9,250 nucleotides of DNA, taken from NCBI GenBank assembly GCA_030602105.1, contig JAUWAK010000037.1, forward strand, positions 1 to 9,250. The letters run 5' to 3'. A program made the position numbers and the translations under genes. Shown here piece after piece: positions 1 to 6,264 of the stretch (within the stretch, counting starts at the first letter, position 1; each line of letters opens with the position of its first letter). The notes beneath the pieces are model-generated. The model saw nothing but the letters and a program-made list of their open reading frames with translations, had not been told where the DNA came from and did not search any database. This stretch comes from Candidatus Aerophobota bacterium (GTDB lineage: Bacteria; Aerophobota; Aerophobia; Aerophobales; AE-B3A).

Positions 1-83
1 TCATGAAATCCCGAAATACCGGATTTCATAAACCTTTGTCTGAGCCTCTTCCTGTGGCCTTCCTCACTTCTTGGCCTATTCAT
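1..83 (-). CDS. radC: RadC-like protein, N-terminal fragment (runs off the left edge)
   Basis: Only the first 27 codons are in the window; the frame is open at base 1. The ATG at 83-81 follows an in-frame TAG directly, so no earlier start exists in this frame. Residues 7-20 (EEGHRKRLRQRFMK) and the following SGISGFHD match the start of the RadC/UPF0758 family, where a basic helix of the GHRxRLRxRF type leads into a DYE(L/V)LELLL segment. RadC proteins carry a JAB/MPN metalloprotease-like domain further on; the old DNA-repair role is doubtful and the true function is unsettled. The catalytic part lies outside. It is on the same strand as the prs-amrB run but about 170 bases beyond amrB, so it may have its own promoter. 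Assignment rests on a short segment. Confidence 0.6.
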   Translation of the reverse strand, partial: MNRPRSEEGHRKRLRQRFMKSGISGFH

Positions 84-167
84 CTACCTTGGTCTCGTAA
101 GCTTTATAGTATCGAGTAGTCCCTCTGGCCTACCCACGTGCCAGTAAGTTCCTTCTTGAATCCTCAT
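84..167 (-). other. possible 27-aa ORF abutting radC
   Basis: An ATG at 167-165 opens a 27-residue frame (MRIQEGTYWHVGRPEGLLDT and seven more residues) whose TAG stop lies directly before the radC ATG. The same frame stays open upstream to about base 210 without a usual start codon. No Shine-Dalgarno site precedes the ATG. I do not recognise the product. It could be a leader peptide coupled to radC, the 3' remnant of a lost gene, or chance. Low confidence that it is translated. Confidence 0.2.
103..108 (-). promoter_or_regulatory. weak candidate -10 box for radC
   Basis: On the minus strand TATAAA (five of six to the consensus) lies about 20 bases before the radC ATG. No good -35 box is found 16 to 18 bases further upstream; the best hexamers match only three of six. 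It may be a weak or activator-dependent promoter, or chance. Confidence 0.2.
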
Positions 168-253
168 GGACCGAAATTCTAGATCATGAAATCTCGCCCG
201 TAGGGAGCTTTCTTAAGAGTATCTGGAAAGTTCTCGAGGAAAAAAGGAGGAGG

Positions 254-1111
254 TTACTTCTCGATGGCTAAGGAGGCGTATCCCACTACCGCTGAATAGT
301 CTCCGGTAATATCACCGGAGCTGGCATACTTGAGAAGCCGAGCCTTCTGAGCTCCTAAAAGAGAGGTAGCGGTCAACATAGCCATTACCGGTCCTGGACC
401 GCACATGGAGACACTAAGCTTGGAAACAACCTCCTCCACCCTGGCAGGATCCATGGACAGGACAGCCTCTATCACCTTTGCGTCTTTGGTGCTAGCTGAG
501 GCAGCTGGTTCGTAGTGCGTAAGATCAGTGCTGGCAACAATCAATGCACCTCGCCTCCCTTTAAGAGCTTCTCCCAGAGCCTTCCCAATTTCCTGAGCGC
601 TCTCAAGATCTTGCGACATTATGGAGATGGGGACTATCTTGAAAGCCTCTCCATACCCATGCTGGAGAAAAGGGAGTTGAACTTCCAAAGAATGCTCTTT
701 TCTGTGGGCCGTGTCGTCCAACTCTAAAAGGAAAGACGACTCTGCTATTTTTTTAGCCAAATCCTCATCCACTTCGACTTCTCCCAGGGGGGTCCTCCAT
801 CTTCCAGCCGGCATAACTGCAACTTCCCTCCCCAATCCATAGTGATTTGGACCTAAGAGGACCACAGATTCAGGAAGTTCCTTCTCGATGAGCTGGCAGA
901 ATGCCCATGCAGCTACCGGGCCTGAATAAGTGTACCCAGCGTGAGGAGTCACAATTCCCAGAATCTTTCCCAGAGGCTTTGAAGGTTTTGCCGGGACTCT
1001 CCCAGGCCCAAGCTGGTGAGTGTAGCACTCTTCAATTTGTGCGTTTAGAGCCGACCTGGTCCCCTCATAAAAAGCGCTCGCAACCGCGGGGTTCCTTATC
1101 ATCTCGTTCAT
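254..1111 (-). CDS. amrB: AmrB / MEMO-family protein
   Basis: MEMO-like family, annotated in prokaryotes as AmmeMemoRadiSam system protein B; it is related to class III extradiol dioxygenases and to human MEMO1. Numbered from the ATG chosen here (285 aa), the conserved metal-site residues are present: His57 in TPHAGYTYSG, His90 in LLGPNHYG, the EHSLEVQLPFL block at 139-149, His199 in ASTDLTHYEP, and Cys237 in MCGPGP. MEMO1 uses the equivalent first two His and the Cys to bind metal. The frame could begin with TTG at 1126, but ATG at 1111 has AGAGG 5 bases upstream and brings the N-terminus near the usual MIRxPAVA opening, itself starting at the next in-frame ATG. It lies 11 bases after the hppA stop, so is cotranscribed. 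AmrA and the radical SAM partner AmrS are not in the window. The biochemical role is not established. Confidence 0.9.
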   Translation of the reverse strand: MNEMIRNPAVASAFYEGTRSALNAQIEECYTHQLGPGRVPAKPSKPLGKILGIVTPHAGYTYSGPVAAWAFCQLIEKELPESVVLLGPNHYGLGREVAVMPAGRWRTPLGEVEVDEDLAKKIAESSFLLELDDTAHRKEHSLEVQLPFLQHGYGEAFKIVPISIMSQDLESAQEIGKALGEALKGRRGALIVASTDLTHYEPAASASTKDAKVIEAVLSMDPARVEEVVSKLSVSMCGPGPVMAMLTATSLLGAQKARLLKYASSGDITGDYSAVVGYASLAIEK

Positions 1112-1115
1112 TCTA

Positions 1116-1123
1116 GCCTCTTT
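1116..1123 (-). promoter_or_regulatory. ribosome binding site deciding the amrB start
   Basis: AAAGAGG on the minus strand ends 5 bases before the ATG at 1111 and overlaps the hppA stop. It lies downstream of the alternative TTG at 1126, so it supports the ATG rather than the TTG. Confidence 0.55.
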
Positions 1124-3183
1124 CAATGATAGATTATAAATATGGGCGCTAGTACCAATGATATTACTGACATGAGCTTAATAAGAATGTTGATGGAGGG
1201 CCCTACGGTGTCTTTTAGAGGGTCCCCTACCATGTCCCCTACCACTGCGGCCTTGTGAGCATCGGACCCTTTGCCTCCGAGATTTCCCTCCTCGATGTAT
1301 TTTTTGGCATTGTCCATGGCAGCACCGCTGTTGGCGGTTTGAATCCCCAGGGGAAGCCCTACTACCAGCGACCCTACCAGAAATCCTCCCAGGGCTACGG
1401 GGCCAAGGAGCAAACCCACTCCAACGGGAAAGACAATGGCCAGAATGCCTGGCAGCATCATGGTCTTTAGAGCCCCTCGGGTGGCTATATCCACACACCG
1501 ACTTGAATCTGCTTTTCCCTTTCCTTCCATGAGTCCAGGTATCTCTTTGAACTGCCTTCTCACCTCCCCTACCACCTCAAATGCTACTGTGCCAACCCCT
1601 TTAGCCAGAAGAGAACCGTATACATAGGGCACCATTCCCCCGATGAGGAGCCCAGCTAAGAGAGTAGGATCGGCAAGGGAAAGACTCCGCGGATGAGGCG
1701 AAAGGGCACTGATGGTGGCCCGGTAAGCGGTAATAAGTCCCAAGGCAGCAAAAGCGGCCGACCCTATGGCAAACCCTTTGCCAATGGCAGCAGTGGTATT
1801 CCCTACAGCATCCAGTTTGTCAGTAACCTTGCGCACCTCAGGAGGAAGCTCTGCCATCTCCGCAATTCCTCCTGCATTGTCGGCCACCGGACCGTAAGAA
1901 TCAACAGCAAGAGTTACGCCCAGAATAGAGAGCATACCCAGAGCGGAGGTGGCTACTCCGTACATTCCTGCGACAAAGTAGCCCACCAAAGTAGCTCCCG
2001 CCACGATCACCACGGGGATAAGGGTCGATAGCATACCCAAAGCCAGTCCGTTAACTACAATCACGGCAGGACCACTCTGAGAGGAAAGGGCCAGGTTCTT
2101 CACCGGCTGGTATTTGCTGGAAGTATAATATTCGCTCACCTTACCAAGAGCAAGACCCGAGACAATGCCGGCAATGACAGCCCAAAAAGGACCAAAGATG
2201 GAGTAGCCCTGGTAACTCACCCCAAGGTATCTCACAATGAAAAAAGACCCTGCTATCATGAAAGCGGCTCCTAAATAGGTTCCTCCATTTAAGACACTCT
2301 GGGGATCTTTCACTCTGGCAAGTTTAACATACATGACTCCCAGCAGGGAAGAGATAATTCCCCAGGCGGCAAGATAAAAGGGTAGATAACTTAAGGAAAC
2401 AACGGCCAGAGAAGACGCTATGGCTAAGGTGGCGATGATAGACTCTACATAAGATTCCAAAAGGTCTGCTCCCAGTCCCGCCACATCTCCCACATTATCG
2501 CCCACGTTATCAGCAATAACACCAGCATTGCGGGGATCGTCCTCGGGAATTCCTGCCTCCACCTTCCCCACCAGATCTGCTCCCATATCAGCACCCTTAG
2601 TAAAGATTCCCCCTCCGGTACGGGCAAATAAGGCCATCAGAGAAGCCCCCATAGCGTATCCATTTACCATCAGGGGATTTCCCATGATCCGTCCCTCAAC
2701 AATAACAGGGTTAGTCATTCGAGACAGATAATAGACAACCACCAGTCCCAAAAAGGCAACGCAGACGACGGAAAGACCTGTAACTGCCCCCGCGGAAAAA
2801 GAGATATCCAAAGCAGGTCGAAGGCCTCGGGTAGCTGCTTGGGCGGTTCGGCCATTGCTTCGGGTGGCTATAGCCATTCCAATCCAGCCGGCCAGAGCCG
2901 AACACAAAACTCCTATGACAAAGGCAACAGCTGTCTGCCAGTTAACCTGAACATTCCTGCCAAATAGAGGAGCCAGGCACAAGAACATGGCCACCACAAT
3001 GACCACAATAGCCACAGTCCTGTACTCCCGGTAGAGGAACGTCTTGGCCCCCTCCTGGATGGTCCTCGAGATCTCCCGCATTCTTTCGTTTCCTGAGCTA
3101 GCCCTCAAGATTCCCACGATAAGAAAGGCTACTCCCACAAGTCCAATAATAGCTGCTCCAGCCGGAACTAGAATTTCTCGCAT
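1123..3183 (-). CDS. hppA: K+-dependent membrane-bound ion-pumping pyrophosphatase
   Basis: An integral membrane pump that hydrolyses cytoplasmic pyrophosphate and moves H+ and/or Na+ out of the cell. At 686 aa with about 16 hydrophobic segments it is full length for the family. Substrate motifs are intact: DMGADLVGKVEAGIPEDDP at 199-217, the DNVGDNVGD repeat at 225-233, and the C-terminal GDPLKDTVGPSINILIKL at 653-670. The GNTTAAIGKG segment at 461-470 has Ala where K+-independent enzymes have Lys (GNTTKA), which marks the K+-dependent class. The ion-gate helix reads DLLESYVES, with Glu243 and Glu247. One Glu sits where Thermotoga Na+-PPase has its gate Glu, the other one helical turn later, as in plant H+-PPase. 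The transported ion is therefore uncertain. AGGTGAG before the ATG at 3183 serves as Shine-Dalgarno. It starts 13 bases after pth. Confidence 0.97.
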   Translation of the reverse strand: MREILVPAGAAIIGLVGVAFLIVGILRASSGNERMREISRTIQEGAKTFLYREYRTVAIVVIVVAMFLCLAPLFGRNVQVNWQTAVAFVIGVLCSALAGWIGMAIATRSNGRTAQAATRGLRPALDISFSAGAVTGLSVVCVAFLGLVVVYYLSRMTNPVIVEGRIMGNPLMVNGYAMGASLMALFARTGGGIFTKGADMGADLVGKVEAGIPEDDPRNAGVIADNVGDNVGDVAGLGADLLESYVESIIATLAIASSLAVVSLSYLPFYLAAWGIISSLLGVMYVKLARVKDPQSVLNGGTYLGAAFMIAGSFFIVRYLGVSYQGYSIFGPFWAVIAGIVSGLALGKVSEYYTSSKYQPVKNLALSSQSGPAVIVVNGLALGMLSTLIPVVIVAGATLVGYFVAGMYGVATSALGMLSILGVTLAVDSYGPVADNAGGIAEMAELPPEVRKVTDKLDAVGNTTAAIGKGFAIGSAAFAALGLITAYRATISALSPHPRSLSLADPTLLAGLLIGGMVPYVYGSLLAKGVGTVAFEVVGEVRRQFKEIPGLMEGKGKADSSRCVDIATRGALKTMMLPGILAIVFPVGVGLLLGPVALGGFLVGSLVVGLPLGIQTANSGAAMDNAKKYIEEGNLGGKGSDAHKAAVVGDMVGDPLKDTVGPSINILIKLMSVISLVLAPIFIIYH

Positions 3184-3196
3184 TTCCTCTTCTCAC

Positions 3197-3754
3197 CTAG
3201 TTGTAACGACTCATTGCTTCTTCGATACCGCGGCTCACCAAGATTCCTACAGCCTCCGCTGCTCTCTCCACAGCATCTTTGACGATCTTCTTCTCCTGAG
3301 AGGTGAACTGTCCTAGAACAAACTCAGTAAGATCCTCATCCTCCTCTGGCCGACCAATCCCCACCCGAAGCCTAGGAACTTCCTGGGTTCCCAGGCATTG
3401 AATGATAGACCTCAAGCCCTTGTGTCCCCCGTTCCCTCCTTTTTTGCTAATTCGCAGTTTCCCCAGCTCTAGATCCGCATCATCATTTACTACTAGAATA
3501 TCCTGGGTACTCAGACCATAAACTCGTATTATTTCAGCAACTGATTTTCCCGCCTCATTGACAAAGGTAAGAGGTTTGACCAGGAGGATCTTCTTCCTAA
3601 CCAGAAATCCTTCACCTAGCCAGCCATGATGGGAAAAGATATTCAGCTCGATCTTGTGGAGTTCGGAGAGCCTGTCTAGCACCATAAATCCCAGGTTGTG
3701 GCGAGTATCCCTGTACTGGATTCCCGGGTTTCCCAACCCGAATATTACCCTCAT
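3197..3754 (-). CDS. pth: peptidyl-tRNA hydrolase
   Basis: Cytosolic hydrolase that releases tRNA from peptidyl-tRNAs dropped by ribosomes. At 185 aa it is normal for bacterial Pth. The opening MRVIFGLGNPG and TRHNLGF carry Asn9 and the catalytic His19; NDDADL holds the partner Asp91; GGHKGLRS holds His111 and RLRVGIGRP follows. Two substrate-contact positions differ from the Escherichia coli enzyme: its Met67 is Val65 here (PLTFVNEAG, usually TxMNxSG), and its Asn114 is Lys112. The main catalytic residues are intact, so activity is expected. The ATG overlaps the rplY stop as ATGA, giving translational coupling. Order rplY-pth is common in bacteria. Confidence 0.97.
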   Translation of the reverse strand: MRVIFGLGNPGIQYRDTRHNLGFMVLDRLSELHKIELNIFSHHGWLGEGFLVRKKILLVKPLTFVNEAGKSVAEIIRVYGLSTQDILVVNDDADLELGKLRISKKGGNGGHKGLRSIIQCLGTQEVPRLRVGIGRPEEDEDLTEFVLGQFTSQEKKIVKDAVERAAEAVGILVSRGIEEAMSRYN

Positions 3755-4437
3755 GACTCCTTTTTCTCAGTCTCCTCTTCCTCCTTTTCCTTCTTCTCAT
3801 CGACTAATTCAACTTCTTCAGCCGGAACCCCCTCCTCTTTCTCCTCTTCTGCTACTGCCTCTTCCTCAGGAGGAGGCGCCACCACGGTAACCACAGTTTC
3901 TTCTAGATGGGTAAGGACTTTGACCTGGGGAGGGACCTTGACATCTTTCACTTTCAGAGAATCACCGATATCAAGAGAGCTAACATCCACTTCTATCACC
4001 GCAGGAATATCCCTGGGAAGACATTCTATCTCCACCTCACGAACTAGATGTTCTACGATACCTCCTATCTTTTCTCCCTGGGTTTTTCCAACGAAAGAGA
4101 AAGAAACAGTAGTAGTCAGCTTCTCCCCCCGGGTGATCTCCAGGAAATCAATGTGTTGAATACCACCTCTCAGCCAGTTCCTCTGGGCACTTTTCACAAT
4201 AACTTCGCGCTTCCTGTTCGCCTTTTGGTTAACAATGTCCAGATTGAGTATCCGCTCATGAGGACTCCGGTGAGATATAATGTCTTTGAGCTCCTTTTTC
4301 TCCAATTCCAGAGGTACACTTTCCTTAAGGTGAGATCCATACAGGATAGCCGGGATCATACCCTCTCTCCTTAGTTTTCGTGCATATCCTTTGCCGGTTT
4401 TCTCTCGCAACTTAACCTTCAAAGTTAATCTCTCCAT
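3751..4437 (-). CDS. rplY: 50S ribosomal protein L25, long Ctc/TL5 type
   Basis: Binds 5S rRNA in the large subunit. The 228-aa protein has the L25 RNA-binding domain at about 1-92 (KTGKGYARKLRREGMIPAILYG; RNWLRGGIQHIDF), then the beta-rich C-terminal domain typical of Ctc/TL5 at about 95-187. A tail from 188 to 228 is nearly all Glu, Lys, Ala and Pro and is probably disordered. The tail is acidic overall, which is common in long L25 proteins. AAGGAGG lies 6 bases before the ATG, one of the best ribosome binding sites in the window. It begins 15 bases after prs and overlaps pth by 4 bases. Confidence 0.97.
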   Translation of the reverse strand: MERLTLKVKLREKTGKGYARKLRREGMIPAILYGSHLKESVPLELEKKELKDIISHRSPHERILNLDIVNQKANRKREVIVKSAQRNWLRGGIQHIDFLEITRGEKLTTTVSFSFVGKTQGEKIGGIVEHLVREVEIECLPRDIPAVIEVDVSSLDIGDSLKVKDVKVPPQVKVLTHLEETVVTVVAPPPEEEAVAEEEKEEGVPAEEVELVDEKKEKEEEETEKKES

Positions 4438-4452
4438 TTGAAACCTCCTTAT

Positions 4453-5397
4453 TTAGATAAACAAAGAACTTACCGATCTATTCTCATGAATACGCCTGAT
4501 GGCCTCCCCCAGAAGGGAAGCCACTGAGAGGACTCTAATCTTGCTCACTTTTTGATTCTCCACTAGCGGTATGGTGTCGGTCACCACCAGCTCTTTGAGG
4601 GAAGACCTTTCTATTCTATCGCGGGTGCCTCCAGAGAGAACGGGATGGGTGCAGCTCGCATAAATCTCTCTAGCTCCCTTCTCCTTAAGAACTTCCATAG
4701 CCGCTATCATAGTTCCCCCTGTATCAATCATATCATCCACGATGAGAACGTGTTTCCCTTTTACTTCTCCCACTATATGAAGCACTTGGGCCTCATTAGC
4801 CATCGGCCTTCTCTTGTCTACAATGGCGAGTGGCGCATTTAATCTCCTGGCATAGGCACGAGCTCTTCTTACCCCTCCCACATCGGGAGAAAGGACCACC
4901 AAATCATCGAAGTGTTTCTCCTTGAAATAATCAACAAAAATGGGAGCAGCGAATAGATGATCTACTTTGATGTCGAAGAAACCCTGAATTTGACCGGCGT
5001 GAAGATCTATGGTGAGAACCCTATCCGCCCCTGCTACCGTTATGAGGTTAGCCACTAGCTTGGCGGTGATGGGAACGCGGGGCTGGTCTTTCCTGTCCTG
5101 ACGGGCGTAGCCATAATAGGGAATAACAGCGGTTATTCTCCGGGCCGAGGCTCTTTGAAAAGCGTCAATCATTATCAGGAGCTCCATAAGGCTCTCATTA
5201 GCCGGAGGACAGGTCGACTGAATGAGAAAAATGTCCTTTCCTCTCACATTCTCATTGATCTCGACATACACCTCTTTATCACTAAAGGACCTTACTTCTA
5301 TGTCTCCCAGACCAATCCCCAAATACTCTGCGATATCTCGTGCCAGACGAGGATTTGCTCTACCGGCAAAAAGCCCCATTTCATTTACCCGCACCAT
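4453..5397 (-). CDS. prs: ribose-phosphate pyrophosphokinase (PRPP synthetase)
   Basis: Transfers pyrophosphate from ATP to ribose 5-phosphate, making PRPP for purines, pyrimidines, histidine, tryptophan and NAD. The 314-aa length is that of class I bacterial enzymes. Visible motifs are LFAGRANPRLA at 9-19, the flexible ATP loop PYYGYARQDRK at 93-103, TIDLHAGQIQGFF at 129-141 with the metal-binding His133, the ribose-phosphate region SPDVGGVRRARAYA at 170-183, and the PRPP loop VLIVDDMIDTGGTM at 217-230. GGAGG lies 5 bases before the ATG. It is the first gene of the prs-rplY-pth-hppA-amrB run and has a near-consensus promoter about 90 bases upstream. glmU, a frequent upstream neighbour elsewhere, is absent. 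Confidence 0.98.
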   Translation of the reverse strand: MVRVNEMGLFAGRANPRLARDIAEYLGIGLGDIEVRSFSDKEVYVEINENVRGKDIFLIQSTCPPANESLMELLIMIDAFQRASARRITAVIPYYGYARQDRKDQPRVPITAKLVANLITVAGADRVLTIDLHAGQIQGFFDIKVDHLFAAPIFVDYFKEKHFDDLVVLSPDVGGVRRARAYARRLNAPLAIVDKRRPMANEAQVLHIVGEVKGKHVLIVDDMIDTGGTMIAAMEVLKEKGAREIYASCTHPVLSGGTRDRIERSSLKELVVTDTIPLVENQKVSKIRVLSVASLLGEAIRRIHENRSVSSLFI

Positions 5398-5540
5398 TTT
5401 CGCCTCCTCTGAACTGATCTTGTCGCCTTCCCTTTAGCACCGTCAAAGCTTGCTTCTAGCCTGTGAGACCCCTTGTTTTTGGGCCACATTCTAGCGAAAA
5501 AACGGGGACCTGTCAAGCAAATGTTGGTAGATGGGAGCAT
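5385..5540 (-). other. possible 51-aa ORF with a strong RBS across the prs promoter
   Basis: ATG at 5540-5538 has AAGGAGG 5 bases upstream, as good as the site of rplY. The frame codes for 51 residues rich in Arg and Lys (start MLPSTNICLTGPRFFARMWP, end RRRKWCG) and stops 13 bases inside prs, in another frame. Against it, the near-consensus prs promoter lies inside the ORF, so transcripts from that promoter would lack its start. I do not recognise the product. It could be a uORF read from a more distant promoter, or chance. Confidence 0.22.
5488..5516 (-). promoter_or_regulatory. sigma-70 promoter of the prs operon
   Basis: On the minus strand TTGACA (5516-5511, a perfect -35) is followed after 17 bases by TAGAAT (5493-5488, five of six to the -10). 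Transcription should start near 5481, leaving a leader of about 83 bases before the prs ATG. No riboswitch or leader terminator is recognisable in that leader. Confidence 0.75.
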
Positions 5541-5579
5541 ACGAGCCTCCTTGAATACAGATGTAGATTGCTGGCACAG

Positions 5580-5596
5580 ATAATATCCCGGATTAT
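5580..5596. promoter_or_regulatory. imperfect dyad next to the flavin reductase promoter
   Basis: ATAATATCCCGGATTAT is an interrupted palindrome (ATAAT..CC against GGATTAT). It abuts the plus-strand -35 box at 5597, a suitable place for a regulator site. No specific regulator can be named. Confidence 0.25.
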
Positions 5597-5625
5597 TTGA
5601 CAACCACTCTCCCCGCCTGTAACAT
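5597..5625 (+). promoter_or_regulatory. sigma-70 promoter of the flavin reductase gene
   Basis: TTGACA at 5597-5602 is a perfect -35; after 17 bases comes TAACAT at 5620-5625, four of six to the -10. Predicted start is near 5632, about 55 bases before the ATG. It diverges from the prs promoter, with about 80 bases between the two -35 boxes. Confidence 0.6.
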
Positions 5626-5686
5626 AACTTGAGAGCATGAGGACTTTTGAGAGTTGGAGGGTGATTACAATTGAAAGAGCTAAACA

Positions 5687-6232
5687 ATGAATAAGAAAGA
5701 AATAGCTTATACTCAGTATCTGTCCCAGACTTTTGATGCCATGGCACGAACCGGGCTCCTCCTTTCTTCAACCGATGGCAAGGGAAAGAACAATATCATG
5801 GCCATGGGTTGGGGAGTAGTGGGCATCATCTGGGGAAAACCCGTTTTCATGGTTCTGGTGCGCCCCTCCCGCTTTACCTACGAACTCATCGAAGCCACCA
5901 GGGATTTCACCGTCAACGTACCCTCCCGGGAGCTCGAGAAGGTGGTTTCCTTCTGCGGATCTACTTCTGGGAGAAGGTGCGACAAATTCAAAGAGCAAAA
6001 ACTCAGGGCAATAGCGGGAAAGAAAGTGAAATCCCCCATGGTGGATGAGTGTCTGGTCCATTACGAGTGTAGGGTGGTCCATAAGAATGATGTCGTCGCA
6101 TCTGAGCTGGCCCCTGACATTCCAACTATGTTTTATCCGGAGGGTGACTATCACCGCTTCTTTCTTGGCCAGATACTCTGCGCTTATGCCAACGATGAGC
6201 TCCCACCATCCTTTGTCTCGGCAAGACGGTAG
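5687..6232 (+). CDS. flavin reductase / flavoredoxin-like FMN-binding split-barrel protein
   Basis: A 181-aa protein of the flavin reductase-like domain family, which binds FMN in a split beta-barrel and is often an electron carrier or FMN reductase in anaerobes. Typical features are NNIMAMGWG at 35-43, the barrel strand VFMVLVRPSRFTYELI at 53-68, FTVNVPS at 74-80, and the flavin-contact motif GSTSGRRCDKF at 91-101, like the SGRxxDKF of flavoredoxins. The frame has an in-frame TAA 6 bases before the ATG, so 5687 is the earliest start; only a weak AAAGAG precedes it at 7 bases, while a much stronger GGAGGGTGAT sits too far away at 5656-5664. Family assignment is good, substrate unknown. It is the only clear plus-strand gene here, convergent with larB. 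Confidence 0.9.
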   Translation: MNKKEIAYTQYLSQTFDAMARTGLLLSSTDGKGKNNIMAMGWGVVGIIWGKPVFMVLVRPSRFTYELIEATRDFTVNVPSRELEKVVSFCGSTSGRRCDKFKEQKLRAIAGKKVKSPMVDECLVHYECRVVHKNDVVASELAPDIPTMFYPEGDYHRFFLGQILCAYANDELPPSFVSARR

Positions 6233-6262
6233 GACCTCGTTTGAAGGTCTTGGGTTTTCTTT
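6231..6262 (+). terminator. probable intrinsic terminator of the flavin reductase gene
   Basis: AGGACCT (6231-6237) pairs with AGGTCTT (6245-6251), a 7-bp stem with one G-U pair and a 7-base loop. GGGTTTTCTTT follows. It overlaps the stop codon and fills the short gap before the convergent larB. On the minus strand no T tract follows the stem. Confidence 0.45.
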
Positions 6263-6264
6263 CC

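Noticed and set aside
3..29. 9-bp inverted repeat as a terminator
   Set aside because: It lies inside radC codons and is not followed by a T tract on either strand.
1112..1126. TTG start for amrB
   Set aside because: It overlaps the hppA stop; the ATG at 1111 has a better placed AGAGG and gives the usual N-terminus.
3698..4159. 153-codon plus-strand frame
   Set aside because: Low-complexity Ser/Thr-rich shadow of rplY and its Glu/Lys-coded tail on the opposite strand.
5398..5487. Riboswitch or PRPP/ppGpp-sensing leader before prs
   Set aside because: The leader of about 83 bases shows no match to ykkC-type or purine riboswitch features and no terminator.
5541..5771. Upstream extension of the minus-strand frame at 5385-5771 to 128 codons
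   Set aside because: The extension crosses the flavin reductase coding region and its promoter and has no RBS; only the part from ATG 5540 has a good site.
5768..6154. 128-codon minus-strand frame
   Set aside because: Opposite-strand shadow of the flavin reductase gene, whose family motifs are clear.
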